This document shows positions 1 to 7,377 of a stretch of 31,243 nt of DNA, in pieces. The first letter of the stretch is position 1, and every line of letters begins with the position of its first letter. Source of the DNA: DATMNI01 sp035570275 (GTDB lineage Bacteria > Acidobacteriota > Terriglobia > Bryobacterales > Bryobacteraceae); the NCBI GenBank assembly GCA_035570275.1, contig DATMNI010000175.1:1-31243 (forward strand), read 5' to 3'. Both the position numbers and the translations under genes were made by a program. The notes beneath the pieces were generated by a model. That model made no database searches and was not told the DNA's origin. It saw only the letters and a program-made list of their open reading frames with translations.

Positions 1-203
1 GACACAGGCCAACACATCGTGGAGCTCCGAGCTCTCGCACTCAGTGACCGTTGGGAGCCCGCTATAGAATTGACACTTCGTCCGCTACGGATGGCTGTTC
101 GCGCCGCTTGAGGTCGATGTCCAGGATGAGAGCCACACCCACTCGGAATTGGAAGCACTCGAGCCAGCGCCCGGCTCTCGGACGATATTTCCAACACGGC
201 AGC
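1..203. other. Left edge, no supported gene
   Basis: Frame 1 is open from the edge to a stop at 106-108 and could be the tail of a gene that begins outside the window. The peptide is not recognisable and there is no second line of support, so no gene is called. Confidence 0.2.
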
Positions 204-509
204 ATGGCGAAGGCATCGGACAAGCAAAAGGCAGACTGCAATAGATTCCTTAATTCCAATCCACCTCCAGTGCCCGGCCCCGACAAAGATTGCATGACGC
301 GCCTCCAAATCGTCTCATTCGCGTTCTATCAGGCATATCAGCAACGCCAGACAGCAGATTACGACACCGTTAAGCAGTGGACGCGTACCGAAGCATTGGC
401 GATCATCGATTCGGTCGATTCGGCATTCAAGGCGTGGCCGCAGATTCGAAATCGCAAATTTGCTCAGGATTATTTACTCTCCCTTCTCGGCGATCCGAAG
501 GGAAGATAA
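204..509 (+). CDS. Small hypothetical protein, about 101 aa
   Basis: I do not recognise this protein. The open frame runs upstream as far as a TTG at 51, but the first 50 residues are rich in Arg and Ser and look non-coding. From the ATG at 204 the composition becomes protein-like: a polar N-terminus with two Cys (CNRF and DKDC), a Pro-rich stretch (NPPPVPGP), and then a helical segment with regular Tyr, Trp and Leu ending in LLSLLGDPKGR. There is no signal peptide or membrane segment. The ribosome site before 204 is weak. It could be an orphan cytosolic protein or the remaining part of a degraded gene, since a frameshifted pseudogene follows it. Confidence 0.4.
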   Translation: MAKASDKQKADCNRFLNSNPPPVPGPDKDCMTRLQIVSFAFYQAYQQRQTADYDTVKQWTRTEALAIIDSVDSAFKAWPQIRNRKFAQDYLLSLLGDPKGR

Positions 510-655
510 TCGAGCCACAACTCCCTGTCGCGAATCGGGTTGACAACATCAACCGTTCGCAATGGGCAGAATCTGAACTTTGTCAGAGCCAGTAAACACA
601 TACTCGAGCTTCTGGCCAATCGACGGCAGCTCTCACTTGTGGACATGCTGGCTGA

Positions 656-976
656 AACTCAGGTCGTCGATCCCTCCCGGCAACGACGATTCCGGTGCCG
701 GCTCGCGGTGTTCAGCCTCTGCAATTCGCGGTCGCGGACCAGCAGGGGATGTCCTCGAAGGTACGTACACCGTTACTGGCGGCCGAGGCAATGATGTCGG
801 CGTGACGCTCGTGAGCGAACGGCGCTTTACTGGCAAACAGCGGTCGTGTTTCCGGGACCGGGCAATTCGATCTTCGGCTTCCGATGGGAACTTACGCCAT
901 CGTCTTCGACAACCGGTTTTCAACGTTCACCGCGAAATCGGTCTCACTAGACTTGAAGCTCAAACACTACAAGTGA
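656..976 (+). pseudogene. Frameshifted secreted beta-sandwich protein remnant
   Basis: Three pieces of one protein are spread over two frames. Frame 2 gives TIPVPARGVQPLQFAVADQQ up to about 757. Frame 1 then gives EGTYTVTGGRGNDVGVTLVS up to about 812. Frame 2 resumes at 815 with ANGALLANSG, FDLRLPMGTYAIVFDNRFS and a tail ending KLKHYK before the TGA at 974-976. The order (GTYTVTGG.GNDV, then an LP.GTY.IVFDNRFS block) fits the short beta-sandwich domain I associate with secreted soil-bacterial proteins. That family placement is from memory. The two shifts compensate each other, so either the gene is decaying or there are two indel errors in the assembly. No start or signal peptide is seen upstream, where frame 2 meets a stop at 653. 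Confidence 0.45.
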
Positions 977-1152
977 GCACTCGCCCGTGTACCCGCCGGT
1001 ACCTTAAATCGGCGTAAGGAACAATTTGAGTGTTCCTGCAATTATTGAAATCAATAACGTGCGTGACGTCAGTAGGCTGGCTGAGTAGACGCGCGGGAAG
1101 CTGAATGGTCGCGCGTCGATTACGTTTCGCTTATGTCAAACTGGCTGATGTA

Positions 1153-2700
1153 ATGCACCGCATCGCAGCTATTCTGGTGGCCTGCGCCTGCGCCTTTGGC
1201 CAGCCTCCCGCCTACAACCAGCCTTACCGTCCTCAGTACCACTTTTCCCCGCGAGCGCACTGGACGAACGACCCCAACGGTCTGGTTTTCTTCGATGGCG
1301 AGTACCACCTTTTCTACCAGTACAACCCGTTCGGCGATGTCTGGGGCCACATGAGTTGGGGCCACGCGGTTAGCCGCGACTTGATGCATTGGCAGGAACT
1401 GGGGGTCGCGCTGCCGGAGGAGAACGGCGTCATGATCTTCACCGGCAGCACCGTGGTGGACACCCGCAACACCAGTGGCTTCTGCGCGGCGGCCAAACCG
1501 TGCATGGTAGCGGTCTACACGGGTCACACGCCGCCAACCCCCGCCCGGCCCACTCTGCAAACGCAGAACCTGGCGTATAGCAACGACCACGGACGGACGT
1601 GGACCAAATTCTCCGGCAACCCCGTACTGAACCTGAACCTGCCGGACTTTCGCGATCCTCACGTTTTTTGGGTGGGCGATGCCCGGCGGTGGGTGATGGC
1701 CGTCGCCTTACCCAACGATCACAAGGTGCTGTTCTACGGTTCGCCCGACCTGAAAGCCTGGGAGCGGTTGAGCGAGTTCGGGCCCGCGGGCGCAACCGGC
1801 GGCCAATGGGAATGCCCCACGCTGACGGAGGTTCCGGTTGCGGACGGCCCGCGCCAGACCCGCCCGCCTCAGACCCGCCCGCGCGAGACCCACTGGGTGC
1901 TCAAGGTCGGGCTGAATCCCGGGGGCCTGCAAGGTGGATCGGGCGAGCAATACTTCGTGGGCAGTTTCGACGGCCGGCGGTTCACCAACGACAACCCGCC
2001 TTCGACCACCTTGTGGACCGACTACGGGAAAGACTGCTACTGCGCGCTGACCTTCAACGGGATGCAGCCGGGCGAACTGCCCATCATGCTCGGCTGGATG
2101 AGCAACTGGCAGTATGCAGCGAAGGTGCCCACCGAGCCCTGGCGCGGGCAGATGACCATCCCGCGCCGGCTGCAACTGACGAGGCTGCCGGAGGGTCTGC
2201 GGCTGCAACAGGAGCCCATAGAGGCGATTCAACAGCTTCGGGGCGGCCATTTCGCGTGGCGCGGGCAAGACGTGGCGGAACTCAACCGCGCACTGAACGC
2301 GAAAGGGCGCTGGAGCAGTTTTGAACTGCGCAGCACGGCATCGCCGGGCGCGGCCGGGGAGGTGGCGTGGCGGCTGCTGGCCGGCGATGGGAAGTACGTG
2401 ACGGTAGGATACGCCAACGGCGAACTGTACGTGGACCGCACGCACTCGGGCGCCACGGATTTCAGCCGGGACTTTCCGACGCGCACTTCGGCTCCGCTCG
2501 CCGTGGGCAACGCGCCTCTGGAACTTACAGTTCTCGTGGACCGATCCGCGGTGGAGGTTTTCGCGCAGGGTGGGAAGGTGGCGATGACCAATCTGGTCTA
2601 CCCACCGGCCGCGGCTCGGGGGATGGAGTTTTCCGCCAGCGGCGTGAAGGCGGGGCGGATCGGTGTGGACGTCTGGGAATTGAAGTCGGCGTGGCGGTAG
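1153..2700 (+). CDS. Secreted GH32 glycosidase (levanase/invertase/fructanase type)
   Basis: This is a beta-fructosidase that hydrolyses fructans or sucrose-type linkages outside the cytoplasm. Counting from the upstream ATG at 1105, the family signatures are WTNDPNG at 53-59 (Asp56 the nucleophile), FRDP at 182-185 (transition-state stabiliser) and WECP at 235-238 (Glu236 the acid/base). The C-terminal part after about residue 370 fits the usual beta-sandwich module. I choose the start at 1153 because it gives a clean signal peptide (MHRIAAILVACACAFG); 1105 would add 16 residues in front of it. The length of 515 aa is normal. Residues 251-259 carry a short QTRPPQTRP insertion made by a 15-bp repeat. 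It stands alone, without a transporter or fructokinase beside it. Exact substrate specificity cannot be read from the sequence. Confidence 0.93.
   Translation: MHRIAAILVACACAFGQPPAYNQPYRPQYHFSPRAHWTNDPNGLVFFDGEYHLFYQYNPFGDVWGHMSWGHAVSRDLMHWQELGVALPEENGVMIFTGSTVVDTRNTSGFCAAAKPCMVAVYTGHTPPTPARPTLQTQNLAYSNDHGRTWTKFSGNPVLNLNLPDFRDPHVFWVGDARRWVMAVALPNDHKVLFYGSPDLKAWERLSEFGPAGATGGQWECPTLTEVPVADGPRQTRPPQTRPRETHWVLKVGLNPGGLQGGSGEQYFVGSFDGRRFTNDNPPSTTLWTDYGKDCYCALTFNGMQPGELPIMLGWMSNWQYAAKVPTEPWRGQMTIPRRLQLTRLPEGLRLQQEPIEAIQQLRGGHFAWRGQDVAELNRALNAKGRWSSFELRSTASPGAAGEVAWRLLAGDGKYVTVGYANGELYVDRTHSGATDFSRDFPTRTSAPLAVGNAPLELTVLVDRSAVEVFAQGGKVAMTNLVYPPAAARGMEFSASGVKAGRIGVDVWELKSAWR
1856..1885 (+). repeat. 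15-bp minisatellite inside the GH32 gene
   Basis: Two adjacent 15-bp units (1856-1870 and 1871-1885) both begin AGACCCGCCCGC, and a third decayed start, AGACCC, follows at 1886. The period is five codons, so the frame is kept. The same core, RGACCCGCCC with a 15-bp period, recurs at 30001-30045. Confidence 0.6.
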
Positions 2701-2794
2701 GCCGCCAGCCGGACCATTCCGGCACCAACAACGAGTTAGTGCGCTTCAATCCTATGCAGTGATCGGCACTCAGTCGTACTAGGTCTTTCTTACC

Positions 2795-2929
2795 GTGGTA
2801 CCGGTATTAATTTCCGCATGGAACCACGGCTCCGTTGGCAACCAGCCCACGCTCAAAGTTATGCCTCTGGAATTCGCCGTGCATAACGTGGGTCAAGCGC
2901 CATTCGACAAACCGCGAATCATGCGATAA
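2795..2929 (+). pseudogene. Possible gene-tail remnant between GH32 and the next gene
   Basis: After a stop at 2780-2782 a short frame reads through PVLISAWNHGSVGNQPTLKV, then MPLEFAVHNVG, and ends at the TAA at 2927-2929. The first candidate start is a GTG at 2795. The composition is protein-like for about 44 codons, but there is no ribosome site and no recognisable family. It may be the tail of a lost gene or a chance open frame. Confidence 0.2.
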
Positions 2930-2955
2930 ACCACGAATCTGGAAAGGAAGGCAAT

Positions 2956-3294
2956 ATGATGCGAAGAATCCTTACGTTTTGCGCCTGCGCAACAGTATTC
3001 GGAGTGTTGGCGTTTGGCGAGACCTTGACGGGCAGGCTCCTGGACTCAACCTGCTACGACCAGCAGAAGAGCGCCGCTACCTGCGATCCTACTGCTTCCA
3101 CATCTACCTTTGCGCTCCTGGTATCGGGCAAAGCATACAAACTGGACGACGGAGGCAAGATTGCGGAGGCGCTCAAGAGCCGGGCTGACCGCTCCAGCGA
3201 CCCCAACGGCAAAGTCTCCACTCAAATCATGGCCAAGGTCACCGGCGCCAAGGAAGGCAACATGGTCAAGGTAGAGGAAGTCGAAGTACAGTAA
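2956..3294 (+). CDS. Small secreted protein, 112 aa, function unknown
   Basis: A strong ribosome site (GGAAAGGAAGG) sits just before the ATG at 2956. Residues 1-21 form a signal peptide ending VLAFGE. The mature part begins TLTGRLLDSTCYDQQ, and a second Cys follows at TCDPTAST, so one disulphide is possible. A segment reading FALLVSGKAYKLDDGG and an end reading VKVEEVEVQ suggest a small beta-rich domain of about 90 residues. I know similar small exported proteins from acidobacterial genomes, but no function is established. It appears to be a single-gene unit: the upstream gap holds only a possible remnant, and a weak hairpin follows the stop. Confidence 0.75.
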   Translation: MMRRILTFCACATVFGVLAFGETLTGRLLDSTCYDQQKSAATCDPTASTSTFALLVSGKAYKLDDGGKIAEALKSRADRSSDPNGKVSTQIMAKVTGAKEGNMVKVEEVEVQ

Positions 3295-3314
3295 GCCTCA
3301 TAATAGGTGTAGTG

Positions 3315-3333
3315 AACCTGAAAATAGGTTTTT
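3315..3333 (+). terminator. Weak hairpin with a short T run
   Basis: AACCT at 3315-3319 pairs with AGGTT at 3326-3330 and is followed by TTT. The stem is only 5 bp, so this is a weak candidate terminator for the small secreted protein gene. Confidence 0.3.
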
Positions 3334-3398
3334 CCACCTTTTATTTTTAGTGTAAAAGCCAGTACCGTTCCGCCAGAAAACTTGGTATCATCGAGTAC

Positions 3399-3875
3399 AT
3401 GTTGGGGCGGTACTACTTCAGCCTTCTGTGTTCGTCCTTGATTGCCGGCTCTGCGGGCATGGCACATGCTCAGCAGGTTTCGGACGTGCCCTCGGCACGT
3501 GAACGGACTTTGCTTGCCGAAAGCTATACGTCCGAAAGGCTCTGGGTCTGGCAAAAGCGGCTGAATCTGCAAGAGTGGAACATCTCGGTGGTCGTCGTGC
3601 CTGCCGGTGAGCTGAAGCCCAAGACCCTCGGAAACGTCCATTGGGAGCTTGAGAAGAAAAGGGCTGTCATTCGCGTCCTCGACCCCGCCGATTACACCTT
3701 GCCCTTCAACGAAATGCTGAAGGACATGGAGTTTACCGTGGTCCATGAGCTCATTCATCTGGAACTCGCTCCTGTTCTTTCCGATTTGCACCGCAGCGAT
3801 GCCAACCGCCGTGAAGAAGAGCACGCTGTCAATCATGTGGCGGATGCGCTGCTCAACCTCGGTCGCAAGCCGTAA
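3399..3875 (+). CDS. Exported HExxH metallopeptidase-like protein, 158 aa
   Basis: A signal peptide (residues 1-24, cleavage after MAHA) leads into a single small domain. The segment WVWQKRLNLQEWNISV (49-64) is followed by VVHELIHLELAP with the zinc-binding HExxH at 116-120. EEEHAVNHVADAL at 139-151 could give the third ligand (Glu or His). This arrangement fits compact SprT- or phage-type putative metallopeptidases. Activity is inferred, because only the motif and the helix context are visible. The gene stands alone, convergent with the amidohydrolase gene downstream, and a long hairpin separates the two. The export signal is unusual for SprT-like proteins and suggests a periplasmic role. 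Confidence 0.7.
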   Translation: MLGRYYFSLLCSSLIAGSAGMAHAQQVSDVPSARERTLLAESYTSERLWVWQKRLNLQEWNISVVVVPAGELKPKTLGNVHWELEKKRAVIRVLDPADYTLPFNEMLKDMEFTVVHELIHLELAPVLSDLHRSDANRREEEHAVNHVADALLNLGRKP

Positions 3876-3927
3876 GCAGCACTTTGGCACTCCGGGTGCC
3901 TGTTAAAGCGCAGTTGAAGTGGCGCTA

Positions 3928-3978
3928 ACCGGTGGGGCCGGCGTACAGTTCGAAAGAACCCGCGCCGTTTCCACCGGT
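3928..3978. terminator. Long three-part hairpin between convergent genes
   Basis: The outer stem is ACCGGTGG (3928-3935) with CCACCGGT (3971-3978). Inside it, CGGCG (3939-3943) pairs with CGCCG (3963-3967), and GTTC (3948-3951) pairs with GAAC (3956-3959) across a GAAA loop. There is no T run. The position suits a bidirectional transcription end. Confidence 0.5.
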
Positions 3979-3982
3979 ACCA

Positions 3983-5611
3983 TCACAACTTTTTCCCTGG
4001 TCCAAATACACCCGGTCCCATTAGAATCGCACCAGGCCGTGCGCCGCTGTGCCGTCCTCCGTCCAGCACCATCTTCCCGTTGACGATTACGTATTCCACG
4101 CCAGTTGCGTATTGGTGGGGCTTCTCGTACGTCGCATTGTCGATGATCGTGGCGGCGTTAAACACCGTGACATCCGCCGCCATCCCCGGACGCAGCAGTC
4201 CGCGGTCGTACTGGTGGATCTTGGCGGCGTTGGCCGAGGTCATTTTTCGAATTGCTTCTTCCAGCGTGATCACGCCATCTTCGCGCACGTAGCGCCCCAG
4301 CACGCGCGGAAACGTCCCGAAATAGCGTGGATGGGGGTTCCCGGCGGCCAGCGGTCCTTCCGTGGTCACCGCCGTGCCATCGGAGCCGAACGATACCCAG
4401 GGCTGCCGCAATGCGTACCGCATATCGTCTTCGGAATGGTGAAAGTAGACCGTGGGCACGGAGCCGTTGTTGTTCACCAGAAGCTCGAAGAGCGTGTCGA
4501 TGCCCGGCTTGCCCAGCGCGCCGATGACGTCGCTCATGCGTTTGCCCTCGAACTTCTTGTACTTCGGGTTCGAGAGCGAGACCAGCAGCATGCCGTCCCA
4601 TCCGCCGGTTGCCGTGTAGTGGTTGTACCAGTTTGTGCCTGCGATGCCTTGGTTGATTTCGTTTTCGAGCCGCGGCCGCAGCGCCGGGTCCTTCAACCGC
4701 TCGATCATCGCCAGCGCGCCGCCTTCGTGCGCCCACGGCGGAATGATGCTGGCCAGGTTATTCTGCCCGGCGCGGTACGGATAGACGTTGGCCTGCACGT
4801 CCTGGCCGCGCGCCCGCGCCGCCGCGATGGATGCGGTCAACTCGGGCATCTGGCCCCACATTTCGTGCTCGGCGATTTTGAGATGGATGATGTCCACCGG
4901 CAAACTCGCGCGCCGGCCGATCTCGATCGCCTCCGCTACCGATTCGAACACCCCGCGCCCTTCGGTTCGCATGTGGGTGGAGTAGAGGCCGCCGTATTTC
5001 GACGCCACCTGGCACATCGCCACCAGCGTGTCCGTGTCGATCCACGAGCCCGGCGGGCCGCTCAGCGAACTCGCCACGCCCAGCGCGCCCTGCTCCATGG
5101 CCTCTTGCACGAGGGCGCGCATCCGGTCCAATTCTTCCCCCGATGGCGGCCCCGCTTTCTGTCCGTGAACCCAGGTCCAGATCTCGCTCGACCCCACGTA
5201 GCTGCCGATATTGGTGGCGATCCCCTGCCGCAAAAGCTGCGCGAAATAAGCGTCGAAGCCCTTCCAGCGCTTGCTGGGAGCGGCCGACCCGCCCTCGCCC
5301 AAAATCATGGAGGTCACGCCCTGACGGACCATGCTTTGGGCGTTGCCATCCTCGACAATGCTGAAATCGGAATGGTTGTGGATGTCGATGAAGCCCGGCG
5401 CCACGGTGAGGCCGGTAGCGTCGATGACGCGCACGGCCGAACGGCCAGCCAGTCGCCCCATGGCGGCGATCTTCCCTTGCCTGATCGCCACATCGCCGAC
5501 GAAGGCCGGGTTGCCGGTCCCATCCACAATGCGCCCGCCGCGAATCAGCAGGTCAAAATCCTGTGCCGTCGCCAGCACGCCCAGCAGCAGCAAGAGCGGA
5601 CCAAGTTTCAT
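3983..5611 (-). CDS. Secreted D-aminoacylase / N-acyl-D-amino-acid deacylase type amidohydrolase
   Basis: This is a metal-dependent TIM-barrel hydrolase that would release amino acids from N-acyl or related derivatives outside the cytoplasm. The start at 5611 gives a signal peptide (MKLGPLLLLLGVLATAQ); the open frame extends 23 residues further but without a better start. The typical small beta-domain opening is present (LLIRGGRIVDGTGNP), then GFIDIHNHSD (metal His78 and His80), STHMR (His213), IIHLK (His243) and a late FGSDGTA with the catalytic Asp. The C-terminus closes the beta-sandwich (YVIVNGKMVLDGG). In classical D-aminoacylases a Cys lies in a GNCG motif after the first strand; here the place reads LGEGGS. 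Length is 542 aa, in the family range. It is divergent from the cupin gene. Confidence 0.88.
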   Translation of the reverse strand: MKLGPLLLLLGVLATAQDFDLLIRGGRIVDGTGNPAFVGDVAIRQGKIAAMGRLAGRSAVRVIDATGLTVAPGFIDIHNHSDFSIVEDGNAQSMVRQGVTSMILGEGGSAAPSKRWKGFDAYFAQLLRQGIATNIGSYVGSSEIWTWVHGQKAGPPSGEELDRMRALVQEAMEQGALGVASSLSGPPGSWIDTDTLVAMCQVASKYGGLYSTHMRTEGRGVFESVAEAIEIGRRASLPVDIIHLKIAEHEMWGQMPELTASIAAARARGQDVQANVYPYRAGQNNLASIIPPWAHEGGALAMIERLKDPALRPRLENEINQGIAGTNWYNHYTATGGWDGMLLVSLSNPKYKKFEGKRMSDVIGALGKPGIDTLFELLVNNNGSVPTVYFHHSEDDMRYALRQPWVSFGSDGTAVTTEGPLAAGNPHPRYFGTFPRVLGRYVREDGVITLEEAIRKMTSANAAKIHQYDRGLLRPGMAADVTVFNAATIIDNATYEKPHQYATGVEYVIVNGKMVLDGGRHSGARPGAILMGPGVFGPGKKL

Positions 5612-5655
5612 ACCGCGAGTGTACTCGATTTGACCCAAAGCTACATCTCCCGCTG

Positions 5656-5661
5656 TATGAT
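5656..5661 (+). promoter_or_regulatory. Possible -10 box for a leaderless cupin transcript
   Basis: TATGAT matches five of six positions of the -10 consensus and ends 7 bases before the ATG at 5668. The transcript would therefore start at or next to the start codon. A TTGACC lies at 5630-5635, but the spacer of 20 is too long for a standard promoter. No ribosome site is visible. Confidence 0.35.
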
Positions 5662-5667
5662 AGGCCA

Positions 5668-6330
5668 ATGCGAAACGCAACGCTTCTGTCCCCGATTCTG
5701 CTGGCGATGGCCGGCGGCCTCTCCGCCCAAGGCCCGCAGGTCCCGATCGAGAATGACCAGGCTCGCGTGGTCAAAGTGGTGGACCAGCCGCACCACAAAG
5801 GGCAGCCGCACGAACACAAAATGAACCGCGTCATGATTTATCTGACCGCCGGCCGCCAGGAGATCACGCCGCAGGGCGGCAAGACGGCGGTGCTGGAATT
5901 CAAGGCCGGTGACGTGAAATGGAGCCCGGCCAGCGGAATGCACGTCTCCGAGATCACGAGCGACCAGCCGGTCACCATCGTCGAAGTGGAGTTGAAGAAG
6001 CCAGACGGCCCGGCCAAGAAAGTGAACGCCGCGCTCGACCCGGTGAAGGTGGCTCCCAAAGACTACAAAGTGGAGTTCGAGAACAGCCAGGTTCGCGTGG
6101 TGCGAGTCAAGATCGGCGCTCACCAGAAGGTGCCCCTGCACGAGCACATCCTCAACCGCCTGGTGGTCTACGTGACCGACCAGGACGGCACCATGACCAC
6201 ACCCGACGGCAAGACCGACACCGCGCAGCACAAGGCCGGCGAGGTGAGCTGGGGCGGCCCGACGAAGCATCGCGAAGAGAACCTCCGCGACGGCCCGTTC
6301 GAGGCTGTGGTGGTGGAGTTCAAGAATTAA
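5668..6330 (+). CDS. Secreted two-repeat cupin-like protein, 220 aa
   Basis: A signal peptide (residues 1-20, ending GGLSA) precedes two copies of one small cupin-like domain, about 26-110 and 134-220. The repeats line up: IENDQARVVKV with FENSQVRVVRV, QPHEHKMNRVMIYLT with PLHEHILNRLVVYVT, and FKAGDVKWS with HKAGEVSWG. Each has an H-E-H core (48-50 and 158-160), the usual cupin metal-binding start, so a metal site per repeat is possible. No enzymatic reaction can be assigned. It is transcribed away from the amidohydrolase across a 56-bp gap, so joint control is possible. The ATG at 5668 is chosen because the upstream extension is non-coding and would remove the signal peptide. Confidence 0.8.
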   Translation: MRNATLLSPILLAMAGGLSAQGPQVPIENDQARVVKVVDQPHHKGQPHEHKMNRVMIYLTAGRQEITPQGGKTAVLEFKAGDVKWSPASGMHVSEITSDQPVTIVEVELKKPDGPAKKVNAALDPVKVAPKDYKVEFENSQVRVVRVKIGAHQKVPLHEHILNRLVVYVTDQDGTMTTPDGKTDTAQHKAGEVSWGGPTKHREENLRDGPFEAVVVEFKN

Positions 6331-6488
6331 GCCTTCAAGAACTAAGGCGGAGTCAAACAATAAGCTGGACGATCTGCGTTTAGCGCAAGGGGGGAATCGG
6401 CTTGGAGCGTGGGATTTCAAAAAGGCAAGATTTCACGCAAAGCCCTAAAGCCGCAAGGAAGACTGCTCGGCGAGTCCGTTAGCGACGC

Positions 6489-6918
6489 GCGTGAAGCCCG
6501 TCCTTGCTCAGGGCCACTTTGAAGTCTATCGGTAAGCCCACACGCTTGTTGGCAGCCGCGGATGGGAGGACTGCCCGAAATCCCATTTCCATGTGGACGC
6601 CGTGATATACCAGGGGAGCCAGGTGCTGACGCGGTGAAAAGGGAAAAGGCACAAGCGGCAGCCCCACGAGGCCGAACGTACCGATACGCAGGGCAGGGGC
6701 GGACTGTCCCGGAGTAGCGAGGAAGCGGCGTAATGTCCGTGGAGGGAAGGGGGCAGGCCATTCGAGTCATGGTCAAACTTGGCCAACTGGCAACAGGAGG
6801 GCCGACTGGTTGTGGCGGAGGGCGGCAGCTCTCAATGGATGGCACGAGCCGTGTGACTGGAGACAGTCACGCACGGTTCTGTGAAAGGCTCGGGTGAAAT
6901 TCCCTGGGCCTACTCGGC
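6489..6918 (+). mobile_element. Group II intron without a reverse transcriptase gene
   Basis: A perfect domain V (6846-6879) is followed by a domain VI-like stem (about 6886-6910), with GGCCTAC near the expected bulged branch-point A at 6912. No protein frame in the 350 bases before domain V resembles a maturase, so the element is either a compact ORF-less intron or one that has lost the domain IV reading frame. The 5' end is uncertain. The best guess is the GCGTGAAGCCC at 6489, which resembles the GUGYG start with one change. The 3' end should lie within a few bases of 6918. Splicing would need a maturase supplied from elsewhere. Confidence 0.7.
6846..6879 (+). ncRNA. Group II intron domain V
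   Basis: The element is exactly 34 nt. An 8-bp lower stem pairs GAGCCGTG (6846-6853) with CACGGTTC (6872-6879). A 6-bp upper stem pairs TGACTG (6854-6859) with CAGTCA (6864-6869). There is a GAGA tetraloop at 6860-6863 and the canonical 2-nt bulge on the 3' side at 6870-6871. The AGC catalytic triad is present at 6847-6849. Every pair is intact, including one G-U. Confidence 0.92.
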
Positions 6919-7027
6919 GGTGCCGGGCAACTCGCATCCCTACCGCACATCGGTTTTTGTCGTCTGTTTACGGGCCGCAAATCTGGCGAGGCGCCGGCAG
7001 GCCACACAAAACCGATGGCCCGCCCCA

Positions 7028-7168
7028 CTATTCCTCGTCTTCCTCGACCTTTACCGGTTCAAGGTCTTCGGCCTCGAAGATCTGCCGGCACTCCAGACAT
7101 TCCACGTAGTCGACGCCGTCTCTTCGGGCAAGAATCTGGGTACGGGTGTGATCGCAAGCGGTTTGCAT
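7028..7168 (-). CDS. Tiny zinc-ribbon-like protein, 46 aa
   Basis: This short frame begins MQTACDHTRTQILARRDG and continues through VECLECRQIFEAEDLEPV to an acidic tail ending VEEDEE. It has a C-D-H pair at residues 5-7 and a C-L-E-C pair about 20 residues later, the spacing of a one-zinc ribbon. The coding composition is strong and the tail is unlike random sequence. I recall small proteins of this sort in acidobacteria, with no known function. It lies on the opposite strand just after the intron and shares direction with the large fusion gene at 7378. The ribosome site is weak. It could act as a nucleic-acid or protein adaptor, but this is inference. Confidence 0.65.
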   Translation of the reverse strand: MQTACDHTRTQILARRDGVDYVECLECRQIFEAEDLEPVKVEEDEE

Positions 7169-7280
7169 AACAGCGCTCAGATGAAGTTTATTCTACCCGT
7201 ACTCCCGCCCTTGTCAAGCCCCCCTCCGTTGTCAACCGTTGTCCAGTCTCTATACCGGGGCTTGCCGGGCTGTCAATCTT

Positions 7281-7319
7281 GTCTGTCAGTCCTGTCTGTC
7301 AATCCTGTCTGTCAATCCT
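7281..7319 (+). repeat. 13-bp tandem repeat, three units
   Basis: The unit GTCTGTCAATCCT occurs at 7281-7293 (one change), 7294-7306 and 7307-7319, with a further decayed copy before 7281. It lies in the gap at 7169-7377, which holds no gene that I can see. Confidence 0.75.
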
Positions 7320-7377
7320 GGCCGCAGCCACTTTCCACGCGGCGGACGCCGGTTACCTGCGCGGTCAAGCAATCGCG

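Noticed and set aside
1064..1071. TGACGTCA palindrome upstream of the GH32 gene
   Set aside because: An isolated 8-bp palindrome is expected by chance and no second site or promoter fits around it.
4049..5824. 591-codon open frame on the plus strand
   Set aside because: It lies opposite the amidohydrolase gene, is rich in His/Arg/Val, has no family motif, and is a shadow of the GC-rich codon pattern.
6417..6845. 142-codon frame on the minus strand inside the intron
   Set aside because: It overlaps the structured intron RNA and resembles no protein.
7281..7319. Possible CRISPR-like repeats
   Set aside because: The 13-bp units are directly adjacent with no spacers, so this is a simple tandem repeat.
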